NCBI GenBank assembly: GCA_963924555.1
Contig: OZ004583.1
Span: 7,888,582 to 7,952,581, forward strand
Length of the DNA: 64,000 bases
Direction: 5' to 3'
Origin: Crambe crambe
Lineage: Eukaryota > Porifera > Demospongiae > Poecilosclerida > Crambeidae
Positions 38,296 through 49,130 of this stretch are shown here, in pieces. Both the position numbers and the translations under genes were made by a program. Position 1 is the first letter of the stretch; each line of letters opens with the position of its first letter. The notes beneath the pieces are model-generated. The model made no database searches, was not told where the DNA came from, and saw only the letters and a program-made list of their open reading frames with translations.

Positions 38296-40662
38296 ATGAG
38301 TGGGAAAACATTCTTCGAGAAGGAGCCTGAAGTGAAATATACAAAGATCTTCATTAACAATGAATGGGTGGACTCAGGTAGGCTTAGGTAGATTATGCCA
38401 GCATAATTTTGGGACTTCCTGGAATCAAGCATAATGCAATAATGGGGCATATTTTGAGCATAATGAGAATAATTGGAGCTTCTGCAAGCCTGAAAACAAA
38501 GACTTCTGTCACTCTCTACTGCCTGAGGTGGTTTCTTGCTACACTGTGACAGTGTCTAGCTACAGCTGTTAGTTTATGGCAATGGCTAAGCTACTTCTAG
38601 CTCTGCTACTGCTACTGGTGGACTGGGGAAGCATAATCATTAACTTATTTAAGAATAATAGTGGGAATAATTGGTGCATTTTAGGGAATAATTGGTGCAT
38701 TCGAGGGAATAATAGGTAGCATTTTGGAGCATTGTGGAATAGAATAACTGGAGAAATCTTGAGCATAATCTACCTAAGCCTAGACTCAGGTGAGCTAGCT
38801 AAACCATAGAGATACCTTATAAGTTTACTTCAAAGTAAGATAGAGATTCCCCAAGCCAATTCTTCCCAATGTGCTATTGAGGTTTTCCACAATAGATCTT
38901 CACTGTCAGTGTGCTAGCATGTCAAAATTTGTGCAAAATCTGCATACTCTAGCCCTGTTTGTCAAATAGTTTGTGTTATTCCACTGTATCCACCTCCAAC
39001 CAGTAACATGCATATTCTGCCTGCCCTTGTACCCCAGGTACAAGGCAAGCATATCAGCTCAGCCTGGTTCTGATAAAATATGAGGTGAACATGTGGTCTT
39101 TGATGGTCTGATATCAATTATTGCTGTGTAGTAAAGAATTTAATTAATGCAATTGTGTCTATGAATTTCAGCATAATCTCCCAATTGATCTAGTTCTCCC
39201 CACACACTGAATTCATAGAGTATGTGTGATTCATTTCTCATGATTATTTGCAGTGAGTGGAAAGACCTTCCCCACCATTAACCCGACCAATGGTAAGAAG
39301 ATATGTGATGTACAGGAAGGGGACAAGGCTGACATCGACAAGGCTGTGAATGCTGCTTCTGAGGCCTTCAAGTTGGGCAGTCCCTGGCGCACAATGGATG
39401 CTTCCCAACGAGGCCACCTCCTCTATAAGTTGTCCAACCTCATTGAACGCGATCGTGAGTACCTTGCTCGCTTGGAGACTCTTGATAATGGAAAGCCGTA
39501 TAGTGATTCGTACAACATCGATCTTCCTCTCACCATCAAGTGTTACCGATATTACGCTGGATGGTCAGACAAGATCCAAGGGAAGACCATCCCCATCGAT
39601 GGGAGCTACCTCTGCATGACTCGTCACGAACCAGTCGGTGTTTGTGGACAGATTATACCCTGGAATTTTCCTCTATTGATGCAAGCCTGGAAGCTGGCTC
39701 CAGCTCTCTGTGCAGGCAACACCATCATCCTGAAAACTGCAGAGCAGACCCCACTGACTGCCCTGTATGTAGCAGCCCTCACCATTGAGGCAGGTTTCCC
39801 CCCAGGGGTGATCAACATCGTGCCAGGTTACGGCCCCACGGCAGGAGCTGCTTTATCTTCTCACCCCAAAGTGGACAAAGTGGCCTTCACTGGCTCCACT
39901 GAAGTCGGCCAGATTGTCAAGCAAGCTGCTGGTGCTTCCAACTTGAAGCGAGTGACTTTGGAGCTGGGAGGAAAGAGTCCAAACATCATTATGCCCGATG
40001 CTGATATTGATAATGCAGTGGAGACAAGCCATTTTGCTCTCTTCTTTAACCAAGGGCAGTGCTGTTGTGCTGGGTCACGTACATTCGTCCACGAGTCGAT
40101 CTACGATGAATTTGTGAAGAAGAGTGTGGCTCGATCCAAGTGTAGGAAGGTGACGAATCCATTAGAGAAGGACTGCGAGCAAGGCCCGCAGGTTGACCAG
40201 GAGCAGTTTGACAAAGTCATGGGTCTCATTGAAAGTGGGAAGAAGGAAGGAGCAAAACTCGAGTGTGGAGGAAATCGAGTAGGGAACGAAGGATTCTTTA
40301 TAGAGCCCACTGTCTTCACCGACGTCACTGATGACATGCGAATCGCCAAGGAGGAGATTTTTGGTCCGGTGATGCAGATTTTGAAGTTCAAGACGATCGA
40401 TGAAGTGATTGAACGTGCCAACAAGACACAGTATGGTCTAGCAGCCTCCGTTTTCACCAATAACCTGGACAGTGCTCTTATGCTGAGTCAGGGAATTCGT
40501 GCCGGTACTGTCTGGATCAACTGCTATGATGCGTTGGAAGCTCAGGCTCCATTTGGTGGTTTCAAGATGTCGGGGAATGGACGTGAGCTAGGGGAGTATG
40601 GTCTGCAGCAGTACTCTGAGATCAAGACCATCACCATTAAGCTTCCGCAAAAGAACTCTTAA
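38296..40662 (+). CDS. Aldehyde dehydrogenase, ALDH1/2 class
   Basis: Two exons, 38296-38377 and 39254-40662, join in phase 1 across GACTCAG/TGAGTGG to give 496 aa. This is the usual length for cytosolic ALDH1 proteins (about 500). NAD(P)-dependent oxidation of aldehydes to acids is expected. Visible signatures: [29 protein letters not shown], the active-site Glu in [10 protein letters not shown], the catalytic Cys in [20 protein letters not shown], and a C-terminus [19 protein letters not shown] ending KLPQKNS, close to animal ALDH1/ALDH2. The N-terminus ([20 protein letters not shown]) shows no obvious mitochondrial presequence, favouring an ALDH1-like cytosolic enzyme. The remaining coding sequence sits in one 1.4-kb exon, fewer introns than vertebrate ALDH genes. 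An element fills part of the intron (38379-38782). ALDH1A, ALDH1L and ALDH2 cannot be separated further by eye. Confidence 0.95.
38379..38782. mobile_element. hAT-like MITE inserted at the ALDH splice donor
   Basis: A 404-nt element with 19-nt terminal inverted repeats (TAGGCTTAGGTAGATTATG and CATAATCTACCTAAGCCTA) is flanked by a perfect 8-bp direct repeat GACTCAGG (38371-38378 and 38783-38790). An 8-bp duplication is the hallmark of the hAT superfamily. The duplicated bases are the last seven bases of ALDH exon 1 plus the first intron base. The element's first base T recreates GT, so the exon still ends in CAG|GT. The interior has GGGAATAATTGGTGCATT subrepeats and no transposase. Confidence 0.88.
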
Positions 40663-40801
40663 TTGAAACAGTTTTGTGTGAACACTGCTACTTCACTTTA
40701 TGCTTACTATTATTGTGTAATAGCTAATAGTATTAGTGAACGTTATTAGCTACGTGTGACAATGGTTTTGTATAGCAACTGTGCTTTTAAAAATCCCGGG
40801 A

Positions 40802-40813
40802 ACGCGCATGCGT
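40802..40813 (+). promoter_or_regulatory. ACGCGCATGCGT motif upstream of the TM gene
   Basis: GCGCATGCG core 108 nt before the start codon at 40921, the same distance as the motif upstream of ALDH. A core promoter role is inferred. Confidence 0.5.
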
Positions 40814-40920
40814 ATGTTCTGAGCTGTCACGTCAAGACCTAGACGTACGTAGACTCGATCGAACTCACGTCACGCCCACCAAATTTAACAAGAAGATAAA
40901 AATTCAAAGAAAAAGCGAAA

Positions 40921-42350
40921 ATGAAAGCCTTGATTCTTTTATCGCTGATATTGGCTGCGGTGATAAATACTGCTGGTAAGCACCAATATTTCTTGCCTGA
41001 TTTTGTTAATTTTTGAATGGCTAGCTATACGTAGCTAAAATCTTTGTCTCTGGAGGCGTAGCTAACCTTGGATATATTATAGGACGCCCCATTTGTAACT
41101 TATCGTATTAGTCAGTGTAGAGTCCAACTCACCAAAGCAAAAGGCAAGAAAGCAAGATCTTTTCTTACGGCTAGCTAATTATGATAGTATGCCATAAATT
41201 TTTACATGATAGCCAAGTGTTTATTTTCATATTTAGTCTACAGCTTACTTGTAGTACTAGTTTGTGCATGTACATGGTACATGGTAATTTTCAAAGAGAA
41301 AGGTGACTAACTATAAATTATAGCTAGCTATTATTAAATTTTATGATTATGGGTGTGGCACCAGTAGCCTGCATAGGTATAATTATGTACATGTTGCAGG
41401 GGTGTATCCACCACTCCGGTTGGTCTGATTTTCACCAGACCACTTTTTTTTCCACTTCCACCTATGAAACACCATGACCCAAGCATGCCTTAATCATTTA
41501 TTTTTTATCGAGATCTCACAGACAGTTGGGCATGGTACATGTAGCAAGCTTTATCAAAACTCCTTCCAAAAAATTAATAGAAGTGGGTGTAGCTGATAAA
41601 GTGGGCATCTCCATCCAAATTTTTTTCCACACACAAGCACAGCCAGACCACTCAAAATCCCACTTAATCAAGAACTGCCACTTTGTGATAGCTAGCTACA
41701 TAGTATGGGAGAGTTGCATGCAGTTCATGAATAGCACTAACTTCATTCATTGCTTGGATGACTGGTGGATGACTGTGATTTATAATAAATTATTAGACAG
41801 TGTAACATGACTCCCCTGTAGAAATTTTAATCTTGTGACCACTCATGCAGTACACTGGGGGCTGTGTGGAAATGCACACCATCAAAATGGTATCTAAATG
41901 GTGATGCCTAACCTCCTAACACTGCATAATGAATTTCATTGACTATTTTGTTATGTTCCTCTAGAATGTCAGATTGATTTTGTTGGCCTGATCGTTGGAG
42001 TGAGCATTGCAGGTTTTGTCCTGTTCATCGTTGTTCCAATTGTCATTGTGGTTGTAGTGGCATGTTGCGTCGCTGGAATTGCAGGCACTGCAGCATCCAG
42101 TAGCCGACGACAAGTAATAACCACATCTGCTGCACCCCAACCTACCACTGTCGTTGCTACTGGAACACAGCAACAAGCATACTCTCCTGGCGGTCAGCCA
42201 GCTTATTCTGGTTATCCACCACAAGCAGCCTATCCAGCTCAAGGAGGACCACCCCCTCCTGACTACAGCAAGGATGCCTACCCCCCACCACAGCAGTATC
42301 CCCCTGCAACGAACCCACAACCTGCCGGGGAACCATATCCTCCCCAATAA
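40921..42350 (+). CDS. Small signal-peptide/TM protein with Pro-rich PPxY tail
   Basis: Two exons, 40921-40975 and 41965-42350, with a 989-nt intron (donor GTAAGC, acceptor TTCCTCTAG), join in phase 1 to give 146 aa. Residues 1-18 form a signal peptide (MKALILLSLILAAVINTA). A very short extracellular piece (ECQIDF) follows, then a long hydrophobic helix (about 25-50, rich in V/I, ending in CC). The cytosolic tail is rich in S, Q, P and Y (about 55-146) with GYPPQ, GPPPPDYSKDAY (a PPxY WW-binding motif) and repeated YPPQQYPP-type segments. Layout resembles Shisa/WBP1/VOPP1-type adaptor membrane proteins, which recruit WW-domain E3 ligases. No conserved cysteine-rich ectodomain is present, so no symbol is given. 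Confidence 0.8.
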
Positions 42351-42599
42351 TAGAAGGTGCAAGCTCTCTAAAACTACTGCAGTGGAATATCCAACAGACT
42401 ATAACTTATATATTAGCTATACATGCATAATTTGTAGTTTTATTAGCTAGCTAGCTTTGGTAGGGGACGTCATTGTTGCATTAAAAAAAATTTTTTTTTT
42501 GATCATAGCTATAATTATAATGAATAAAATAATAGATATGAAACACTTGACATGACAAACAGCTGACAGGGGTGGAAGTGGGGTAAAAGGGGGGGGGGG

Positions 42600-43975
42600 G
42601 GTTAGACTACACTGTCGAGGGAGGGGGGAAGGGTTAGCCAAAGAGAGATGTTGCCCCGCCACAGAGCTATGGCCAGGCGGCCAAAGAGATGGTGAGAAGT
42701 GGTGACAGGGTCTGTGGAGCAGGACCTATCTGCGATGGCCCGGCTGATGGTGGAGATGGTGTCCTCGGCAAGGCCCCAGAGCGTCTCAGCCACCAAGGGG
42801 ACACAAAGTCAGTCCCAGATGAGCGGCAGGCTGAGAGGTTGGAGGCAAGCTTGCATCGGACATCAACTTGCAGGGCATGGCCGGGGGTGAGGGCAGCCTT
42901 GTTACAAAGTCAAAGTTCATTGCAAAGGCCCAGTGGGTATATTGAGTACAGAATTAAAAATAGGAGTTCAGAAAATAGGTTAGCCTAAAGAACACAGGTA
43001 GTTGAGTCAGAGTCAGTGACTAATGATAAAAATTTGTTACTGCTGTAGGGGCTTCTTGCATGACTGCTGAGAACGTGAGATAAGAGAGAGTCTCTTGGAA
43101 AGTCCTCCTCCTCTATGCAGCACATGATGTTATACTCAATTGACGGCTTCGCTGAGAGGTCATGCTTCCATAAGTAGGCACTTAGCTGTGCCATTTGCTG
43201 GCAAAACTTCCCCCTCAATCTTACACTCAGGGTTGTCAATGTTGTTACTCTGGGCAATCTCGCATTTATACGGTTTAGTTTGAGAAAACTGTTAGAGGTG
43301 AAGTTGACTACATACTTCCAAGACCTGTTCCTGGAGTGAGGATGCGGAGGTGGCAAGGGTTCATATATCATCGGCGTGCAGGTACGCACCACTGTATAGA
43401 TTGTTAATTCATATTGAGCCCCAGGCATGAAGACTCCAGTGTCTTTAAGGAGTGAGTCCATCGCAGGGTTGGTGATAGAATTGATCCCTGGCGGACTCCT
43501 CTTTCAATAGGGAAGATGTAGATGAGGTACCATCCACGTGAACAAAGCATGCTCCATCTACATACCAGTTCCTGATAAGTCTCCATGTTTTCCTGTTAAC
43601 ACCAATGGAGAATAGCCGGTCTAACAACACTGGGAATTCAACACTGTTGAAGGCTTTCTGCAGGCCGAACAGACACATATGCACAGTGGAGCCATCACTG
43701 ATGTACCTAGCAATGATCTCCTGGGTTGCAAAGATTGAATCAGTGCAGCCAGTGTACTTATGGAAAGCAGACTGGTTTATATGAGGAAAGCTGATTTCCG
43801 TAAGGTTTGTTTCCATTCTTGACAGGATCAGGATCTCCAGGACTTTGGAGAAAACTGTGATAGTTTGTGGTGAGGAGAGGGTCTTTGCCACCCCCTTTAG
43901 ACTGGACAAATTGAACCTAGTTTGAATGTTGATGGTATCTCTTCCATCTCCCATGCCCATGACATGACAATGCAT
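42600..43975 (-). pseudogene. Decayed non-LTR retrotransposon reverse transcriptase
   Basis: On the minus strand from 43975 downward: VFSKVLEILILSRMETNL, then INQSAFHKYTGCTDSIFA, LFGLQKAFNSVEFPVLLDRL, then after a frame change FPIERGVRQGSILSPTL (about 43460-43510), and then AYLHADDI with the catalytic ADD at 43367-43375, immediately followed by a stop. These are fingers/palm motifs of a LINE-type RT. A later frame (about 42985-43300) covers the thumb side, and related sequence continues to about 42600. The usual Asp of LQKAFD is Asn here. At least two frameshifts and one stop make it inactive. It borders the receptor array directly. Confidence 0.85.
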
Positions 43976-43976
43976 A

Positions 43977-43992
43977 TGCGCGCATGCGCGCG
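43977..43992. promoter_or_regulatory. CG-rich palindromic motif before receptor copy 1
   Basis: TGCGCGCATGCGCGCG lies 67 nt before the copy 1 start codon. It contains the same GCATGCGCGC core found just upstream of copies 2 and 8. Promoter role inferred. Confidence 0.5.
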
Positions 43993-44058
43993 ATATGTGT
44001 AAATTGGGTAAGGAAGGGTACGCCGCACTGTGCCCTAGACTGGACTGGACTCGATCTC

Positions 44059-45878
44059 ATGATGCTGAGAAAAATGCTTAGTCTAGTAGTCACTCTTCTT
44101 TCTTTTTGTAGCTTAACAGATTCAGTGGCACTAAATTGTTCTCCAATATTAAATTCCACATCATCTTGTCCTGGAAACAAGTTCCACTGTGAATGCCAAT
44201 CAATTGGTTTTCTTAACTGGAGGTTTAACCAGTCAATGTTAGGATTTTCCACTGGTGGTGCATGCAACACAATGACTAACTTCTTTTCTGGTATTGAAGT
44301 GATCCTGTGCAGTAGTAGGAGATTTACTAGTACAAGTCCAGTCACAATCATTTCTTCATTCAACGTGACTCTTACGAACACACTTTATGTCGAATGTAGC
44401 AGTAATGAAAATCGCAGCATTCATCTTCATTTACCAAGTGAGCAAAATAAGCTAGTTTCATTAGCTACGTAGCTAGCTAATCAAAATCCATGGTTCAAAT
44501 TTTGCGTAGGTCCTCCATCACTTCCCAGAAACTTTAGCATAACTAAAACGGGAAGTGATAATAATTCCTTCATTGTGAGACTGCAGTGGGACCCTCCCCT
44601 GGATGATGGTGGAGCAGCCATCACTGGTTATCAGATCTTTATCAACTCATCTGAAGTATTGCATCAAGTGGTCAGTAATGACACTGAGACCACCATTGCC
44701 AGCCTGAATTCCACTGGAGAATGCTTCATACGAATAAGAGCCATCAACTGTATTGGGATTGGTTCAAATTTATCAGTCTCAATCAATATCACAGGTATCT
44801 GCACAGCCAGAATAAATAGCTAGTTAGCTATTAGCTATAGGGCTTTTTAATTATTATTATAGATCCTTGTGAACCACCACTCAACAGTTCCCTCCCCGTT
44901 GGACTTCACATTGTGTCTGTGGAGAGAGATCTCTTAGTTTTCCAATGTGAAGAGGGACTAGTCCCACAGGAGACAGTAATGGCGACATGTCAACCAGATG
45001 GGACCTGGAACCCTGACCCTCTTAACTATTCCTGTGACGTAGTGCCCACCAGAATAGGTTAGCTATTAGCTGGTTAACATGCCCTCACGGTAAGAAAATC
45101 ACATGGTGTTAACATAATGCTAACACTTCAGTGTAAAGGGTGATTAACATAAGTTGCCAGAGCAGGAAGTTATAATTATTGTACTAGCTAGTTACCAATA
45201 GAGTTTGTATCCACTACAGAGTCTATGACTTATGTAGCTACACATTATCCTGTAGCCTATGAGGCCATAAAGCTGTGCTTCACCTCTAATGTAATTAACT
45301 TTTGATCATGAGTATTGAAGAGGATCTGTTGTGACTGATTCAGATTGTGGTCCTCCAGTCTTATGTCAGCTGAGAAACAATGATTCCAGTACCAGGGAAG
45401 GGACCACTGTGTCCTTCCAGTGTGATGAGAGATTGCTCCCCTGTGCTAGTGAAGTCACAGCAGTTTGTGTTCATGGTGGGTGGGAGGTATTGAGCAGTTC
45501 ATTCACTAGTAAGTATTCCATCACTATTACAATGGATACCTTAATCCTTTCTGTTATAGCTATAAACTTTGATTTATCACAATCACTCCAGCAACAATGG
45601 ACCTACCATCTCCATTGAGTACTTCCTCCATCATTGCAATAGTTGTACCTATATCACTGGTTGTTTTTGTCTTGCTGTACACATGTGGACTAGTGACTGG
45701 AATGTTTATTCAACGAAGGATCAGTAGGCCCCATTCAGATCTCCAAACAAGGTCACATGATCTCCCACAGTCCACTGTAGCTGCTCAACTAGTTCCAGAA
45801 TATGAAGAAGTTTCTCTTTCCACAAAAATTGAGCTACAAGAAAATGTTTCCTATGGACCTGTAGGCTCTAAGTCTTAG
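44059..45878 (+). CDS. Receptor copy 1: N-domain, FN3, CCP x2, TM, Tyr-motif tail
   Basis: Five exons: 44059-44437, 44510-44794, 44863-45057, 45344-45508, 45592-45878; 436 aa, every junction in phase 1. Residues 1-22 are a signal peptide (MLSLVVTLLSFCSLTDSV). The class-B N-terminal domain (to about 126) has LNCSP and CPGNKFHCECQ. The FN3 domain (127-221) has LQWDPPLDDGGAAITGYQIF. CCP1 (222-286) has four Cys and PDGTWNPDP. CCP2 (287-341) starts DCGPPVLCQL but lacks the final Cys. A TM helix follows (about 355-378, SIIAIVVP onward), then a tail with PEYEEVSLS and the ITIM-consensus VSYGPV near the C-terminus. Many N-glycosylation sites. The start MMLRKML was chosen because a signal peptide follows; an in-frame ATG exists at 43984. 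A cell-surface receptor is inferred; no ligand is known. Confidence 0.85.
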
Positions 45879-46019
45879 ACAATTAATATCATGGCAATTA
45901 TTATTACAGTAATCAATGTTACTGTATGTACAAATGAGTGTTATCACCATGACCAGTATAATTATATCAATTCACATAATTTCACATTCAGTTCTGGGTG
46001 TCTAGTATATCAATTCACA

Positions 46020-46090
46020 TTCAGTTCTGGAATAGGAACTAGATTAGCTAGTTAGCTAGTAGATTTAGGAGCATGCGCGCGCAACAACCC
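46020..46090 (+). promoter_or_regulatory. Shared 5' flank of class-A receptor copies
   Basis: TTCAGTTCTGGAAT (46020-46033) and then GCATGCGCGCGCAACAACCC (46071-46090) precede copy 2. The same pair precedes copy 4 (49054-49067 and 49079-49100) and copy 8 (59592-59605 and 59638-59654). The order and spacing (about 30 to 50 nt) are kept. A core promoter role is inferred. Confidence 0.55.
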
Positions 46091-46102
46091 ATGCGAGCGA
46101 AG

Positions 46103-47701
46103 ATGCTGTATTTAATGGTTCTAATAGTACTTCTTTGTAAATTATCAGAGTCAACTATATTAGAATGTTCCAGTACTTGTCCTGGAAACGAGTTTCACTG
46201 TGAATGTCAAGCTTCTGATGTTCTGAGGTGGAGAGTTATGCTTCCTGATGGCACATCATGTAGGAGATACTATCCTGATAACGAAGACACTTTAGGCACT
46301 TGTCAGGCAGCAAGTGTGATACTCTCTAACCAAGACAATATCAATTTCACTTCAAGCCTCAATATAAACCTAACAAATCAGGCAATTGTAAGTTGTGAAG
46401 GTTTTGATGGAACTAAGAGACTGACTCTAAATGCAACAAGTAAGTAGCTATCATTACTCACGCTGTACAATTCTTCATGTGTCATGATAAATATATATAC
46501 ATTCAGGCCCCCCTTCATCTCCGATGAACTTGAACTTCAACTTATTAAATGGTACGAGTGTAAGATTCCAATGGGGCCCTCCTCTGGACAATGGTGGAGC
46601 ACCCATCACTGGTTATCAGATCTTCATCAACTCATCTGAAGATGTATTAGCAACACATGAAGCAACCATTGTCCTGAATTCCACTGGAAAATACTTCATA
46701 CATATAAGAGCCGTTAACTGCATTGGTGTCGGCCCAAGTTTATCAGTATTGATAAATATCACAGGTATAGCTATACATAGCCAGATTTAAAGTGAATAGG
46801 AGGCTTCTATTATAGATCCTTGTGAACCACCACCCAACAGTTCCCTCCCTGTTGGACTTCACATTGTGTCTGTGGAAAGAGATCTCTTAATTTTCCAATG
46901 TGAAGAGGGACTAGTCCCACAGGAGACAGTGATGGCGACATGTCAACCAGATGGGACCTGGAACCCTGACCCTCTTAACTATTCCTGTAACAGTCATACT
47001 ACTACTGAAGATATTGCAGCTAGTAATCACACTACTACAATTATTTCATGTGAGTGAATAATTTTAATTGCTGTCATCTAACAGTGGAAATACCACACTA
47101 AGTTGATATTCCTGTGAAAATGGAACAGGTTGGCTGTAGCTGCAAAGCTACTGGTCAATATGCCTCCCTCATGATGAGATAATCATGGAGTTTAGAAAAC
47201 AACACTTTTGTTACGTTATAGCTAGTTGTACGTAATAATTGAACATTAAACACATCTGTACCCACTTGATATACTATAATCTCAGTTTACTACATGTACA
47301 AAGAACAAGAAAAAGTTGCTAAAAATACTGAGAAGCTCATTTCACTAGGAAGTAGCTAGAAAGATGTGCTCTAGCTGTTATAATTATTCATCCCAATCAC
47401 TCCAGCAACAATGGACCTACTACCATCTCCATTGAGTACTTCCTCCATCATTGCAATAGTTGTACCAACATCACTGGTTGCTATTGTCTTGCTGTACACA
47501 TGTGGAATAGTGACTGGAATATTTATTCAACGAAGGATCTGTAGGCTCCATTCAGATGACTCACATCTCCAAACAAGGTCACATGATCTCCCACAGTCCA
47601 CTGTAGCTGCTCAACTTGTTCCAGAATATGAAGTTTCTCTTTCTACAAAAATTGAGCTGCAAGAAAATATTTCCTATGGACCTGTGGGCTCTAAGTCTTA
47701 A
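46103..47701 (+). CDS. Receptor copy 2: class-A N-domain, FN3, one CCP, TM, tail
   Basis: Four exons: 46103-46439, 46507-46764, 46816-47049, 47406-47701; 374 aa, phase 1 throughout. The start MLYLMVL matches the copy 8 start; in-frame ATGs at 46073 and 46091 would add residues before the signal peptide. The class-A N-domain contains CPGNEFHCECQ and VLRWRVMLPDG. FN3 has FQWGPPLDNGGAPITGYQIF. The single CCP is followed by a Ser/Thr-rich linker (HTTTEDIAASNHTTTI) in place of CCP2. The TM exon gives DLLPSPLSTSS, a helix, then the tail PEYEVSLS (one Glu fewer than other copies) and ISYGPV. Between CCP and TM (about 47260-47395) is a degenerate match to the candidate extra exon of copy 5, with its donor mutated. 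Confidence 0.84.
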
Positions 47702-47739
47702 GTCCTTTTCATGTTAATAGTCTAGCTAGACTACTTATG

Positions 47740-47742
<3 letters not shown>

Positions 47743-47774
<32 letters not shown>
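47743..47774. repeat. Poly-T tract between copies 2 and 3
   Basis: T run just after CTAGACTACTTATGC. Equivalent tracts in the same flank lie at about 52846-52880 (after copy 5) and 57079-57119 (after the orphan TM exon), so they mark a duplicated unit. Confidence 0.85.
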
Positions 47775-47821
47775 CGATTTTGAGAAAAGCAAGTTCTTAA
47801 TCAAACTTATGTGTGTATAAA

Positions 47822-48992
47822 GGGTATCCATCACCTCCAAGTAATCTAATGCTGGCTTAAATGATTCCACAAAAGCCATTGTAGGACTACAGTCTGGATG
47901 ATGGTGGAACAGCCATCACTGATTATCAGATATTTGTTAACTCATCTGAAGTAGCTATTACATCAAGTGGTCAGTAATGACACTCAAGCGACCAGTGTCC
48001 TGAATTTCACTGGAAAAAATAAGAGCCATCAACTGCATTGGAGTCAGTTCATACTCAGTTCCCATCAATATCACAATTACAGGTAGCTATCTATATTATC
48101 CCAATTTGATGTCAGGATGTCATGATTCTTGTGAACCACCTACAAATAGTTCTCTTCCTGTTGGACTTAATTCACATTGTGTCGGTGAAAAGACGTCTCC
48201 AATGTGAAGAGGGACTATAGTCCCACAGGAGACAGTGATGGCAATATTATGTCAACCAGATGGGGCCTGGAACCCTGACCCTCTTAACTATTCCTATGAC
48301 TTACGTAGTGCCCACCAGAAACAGGTTATCATAGCTGCCAGCATAATAATCAATGGATAGCACTACACTGCTAGTAACTATTGCAGTACCTGCAAGCTAT
48401 GAGGTCATAATGAGATTAACTCTGTTTTACAGCTTCCCCTCCATGATAGCTAATGCAATTAACTTTGATTATGTTGTGACTGATTCAGATTGTGGTCCTT
48501 TGATCTTATGTCAGCTGAGAAACAATAATTCCAGTACCATGGAGGGAAGAGACTACTGTGTCCTTCCAGTGTGATGAGGGATTATTTTCATCTGCTAGTG
48601 AATTAAGTCACTACAGTTTGTGTTCATGGTAGGTGGGAAGTATTGAACAGTTCATTAGTAAGTATCATCTGTTATACATAAACCATTAATTTTATCCAGC
48701 AACAATGGACCTAGCTACTACCATCTTCATTCAGTATAGTACTTCCTCCATCATTGCAATAGTTGTACCAACATCACTGGTTGTTATTGTCTTGTTGTAC
48801 ACATGTGGACTAGTGACTGGAATGTTTATTCAATGAAGGATCTGTAGAGATGACTCACATTTCCAAACAAGGTCACATGATCTCCCACAGTCCACTGTAC
48901 TGTATCTGCTCAAATATGAAGAAGTTTCTCTTTCCACAAAAATTGAGCTGCAAGAAAATGTTTCCTATGGACCTGTGGGCTCTAAGTCTTAA
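47822..48992 (+). pseudogene. Receptor copy 3, pseudogene
   Basis: FN3 (about 47825-48080), CCP1 (about 48128-48325), CCP2 (about 48488-48660) and TM/tail (about 48705-48992) are all recognisable in order but broken. The FN3 core lost the WDPP segment and the frame. CCP1 has frame-shifting insertions (ACTATAGTCC, GCAATATTATGTC). CCP2 has GGAGGGAAGAGACTACT and GAATTAAGTC lesions. The TM exon carries TTCAATGAAGG, converting the Arg-rich stop-transfer into a stop. No N-terminal exon is present; a poly-T tract sits in its place. Sequence is closest to copy 7 in FN3 and CCP1 (SSYSVPINITIT). Confidence 0.88.
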
Positions 48993-49130
48993 TAACCGGT
49001 CCTTTTTTACTACCACTATTGCATATACGTGACCAATATCACTTCACATCACATTCAGTTCTGGAATGGGAAACTAGCGAATGCGCGCGCGTAGCAACCC
49101 GAGGATCTAGGAGCTAGCTAGCTGGAAAAG

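Noticed and set aside
39350-40460. Additional frames overlapping the ALDH exon on both strands
   Set aside because: Shadow frames of a clearly conserved ALDH coding exon; no independent signals.
41961-42362. 133-codon minus-strand frame opposite the TM gene
   Set aside because: It mirrors the Pro/Gln-rich coding exon on the + strand; that strand has a signal peptide exon, splice sites and a TM helix, while this one has none.
43984-44058. Longer N-terminus for receptor copy 1 from the ATG at 43984
   Set aside because: It would place 25 non-hydrophobic residues before a good signal peptide. The ATG at 44059 fits the sister copies better.
45592-45878. Tail tyrosines as a classical ITAM
   Set aside because: An ITAM needs YxxL/I spaced by 6 to 8 residues. 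Here the two tyrosines are 14 to 17 residues apart and the YEEV lacks the preceding hydrophobic residue, so only the second site fits an ITIM.
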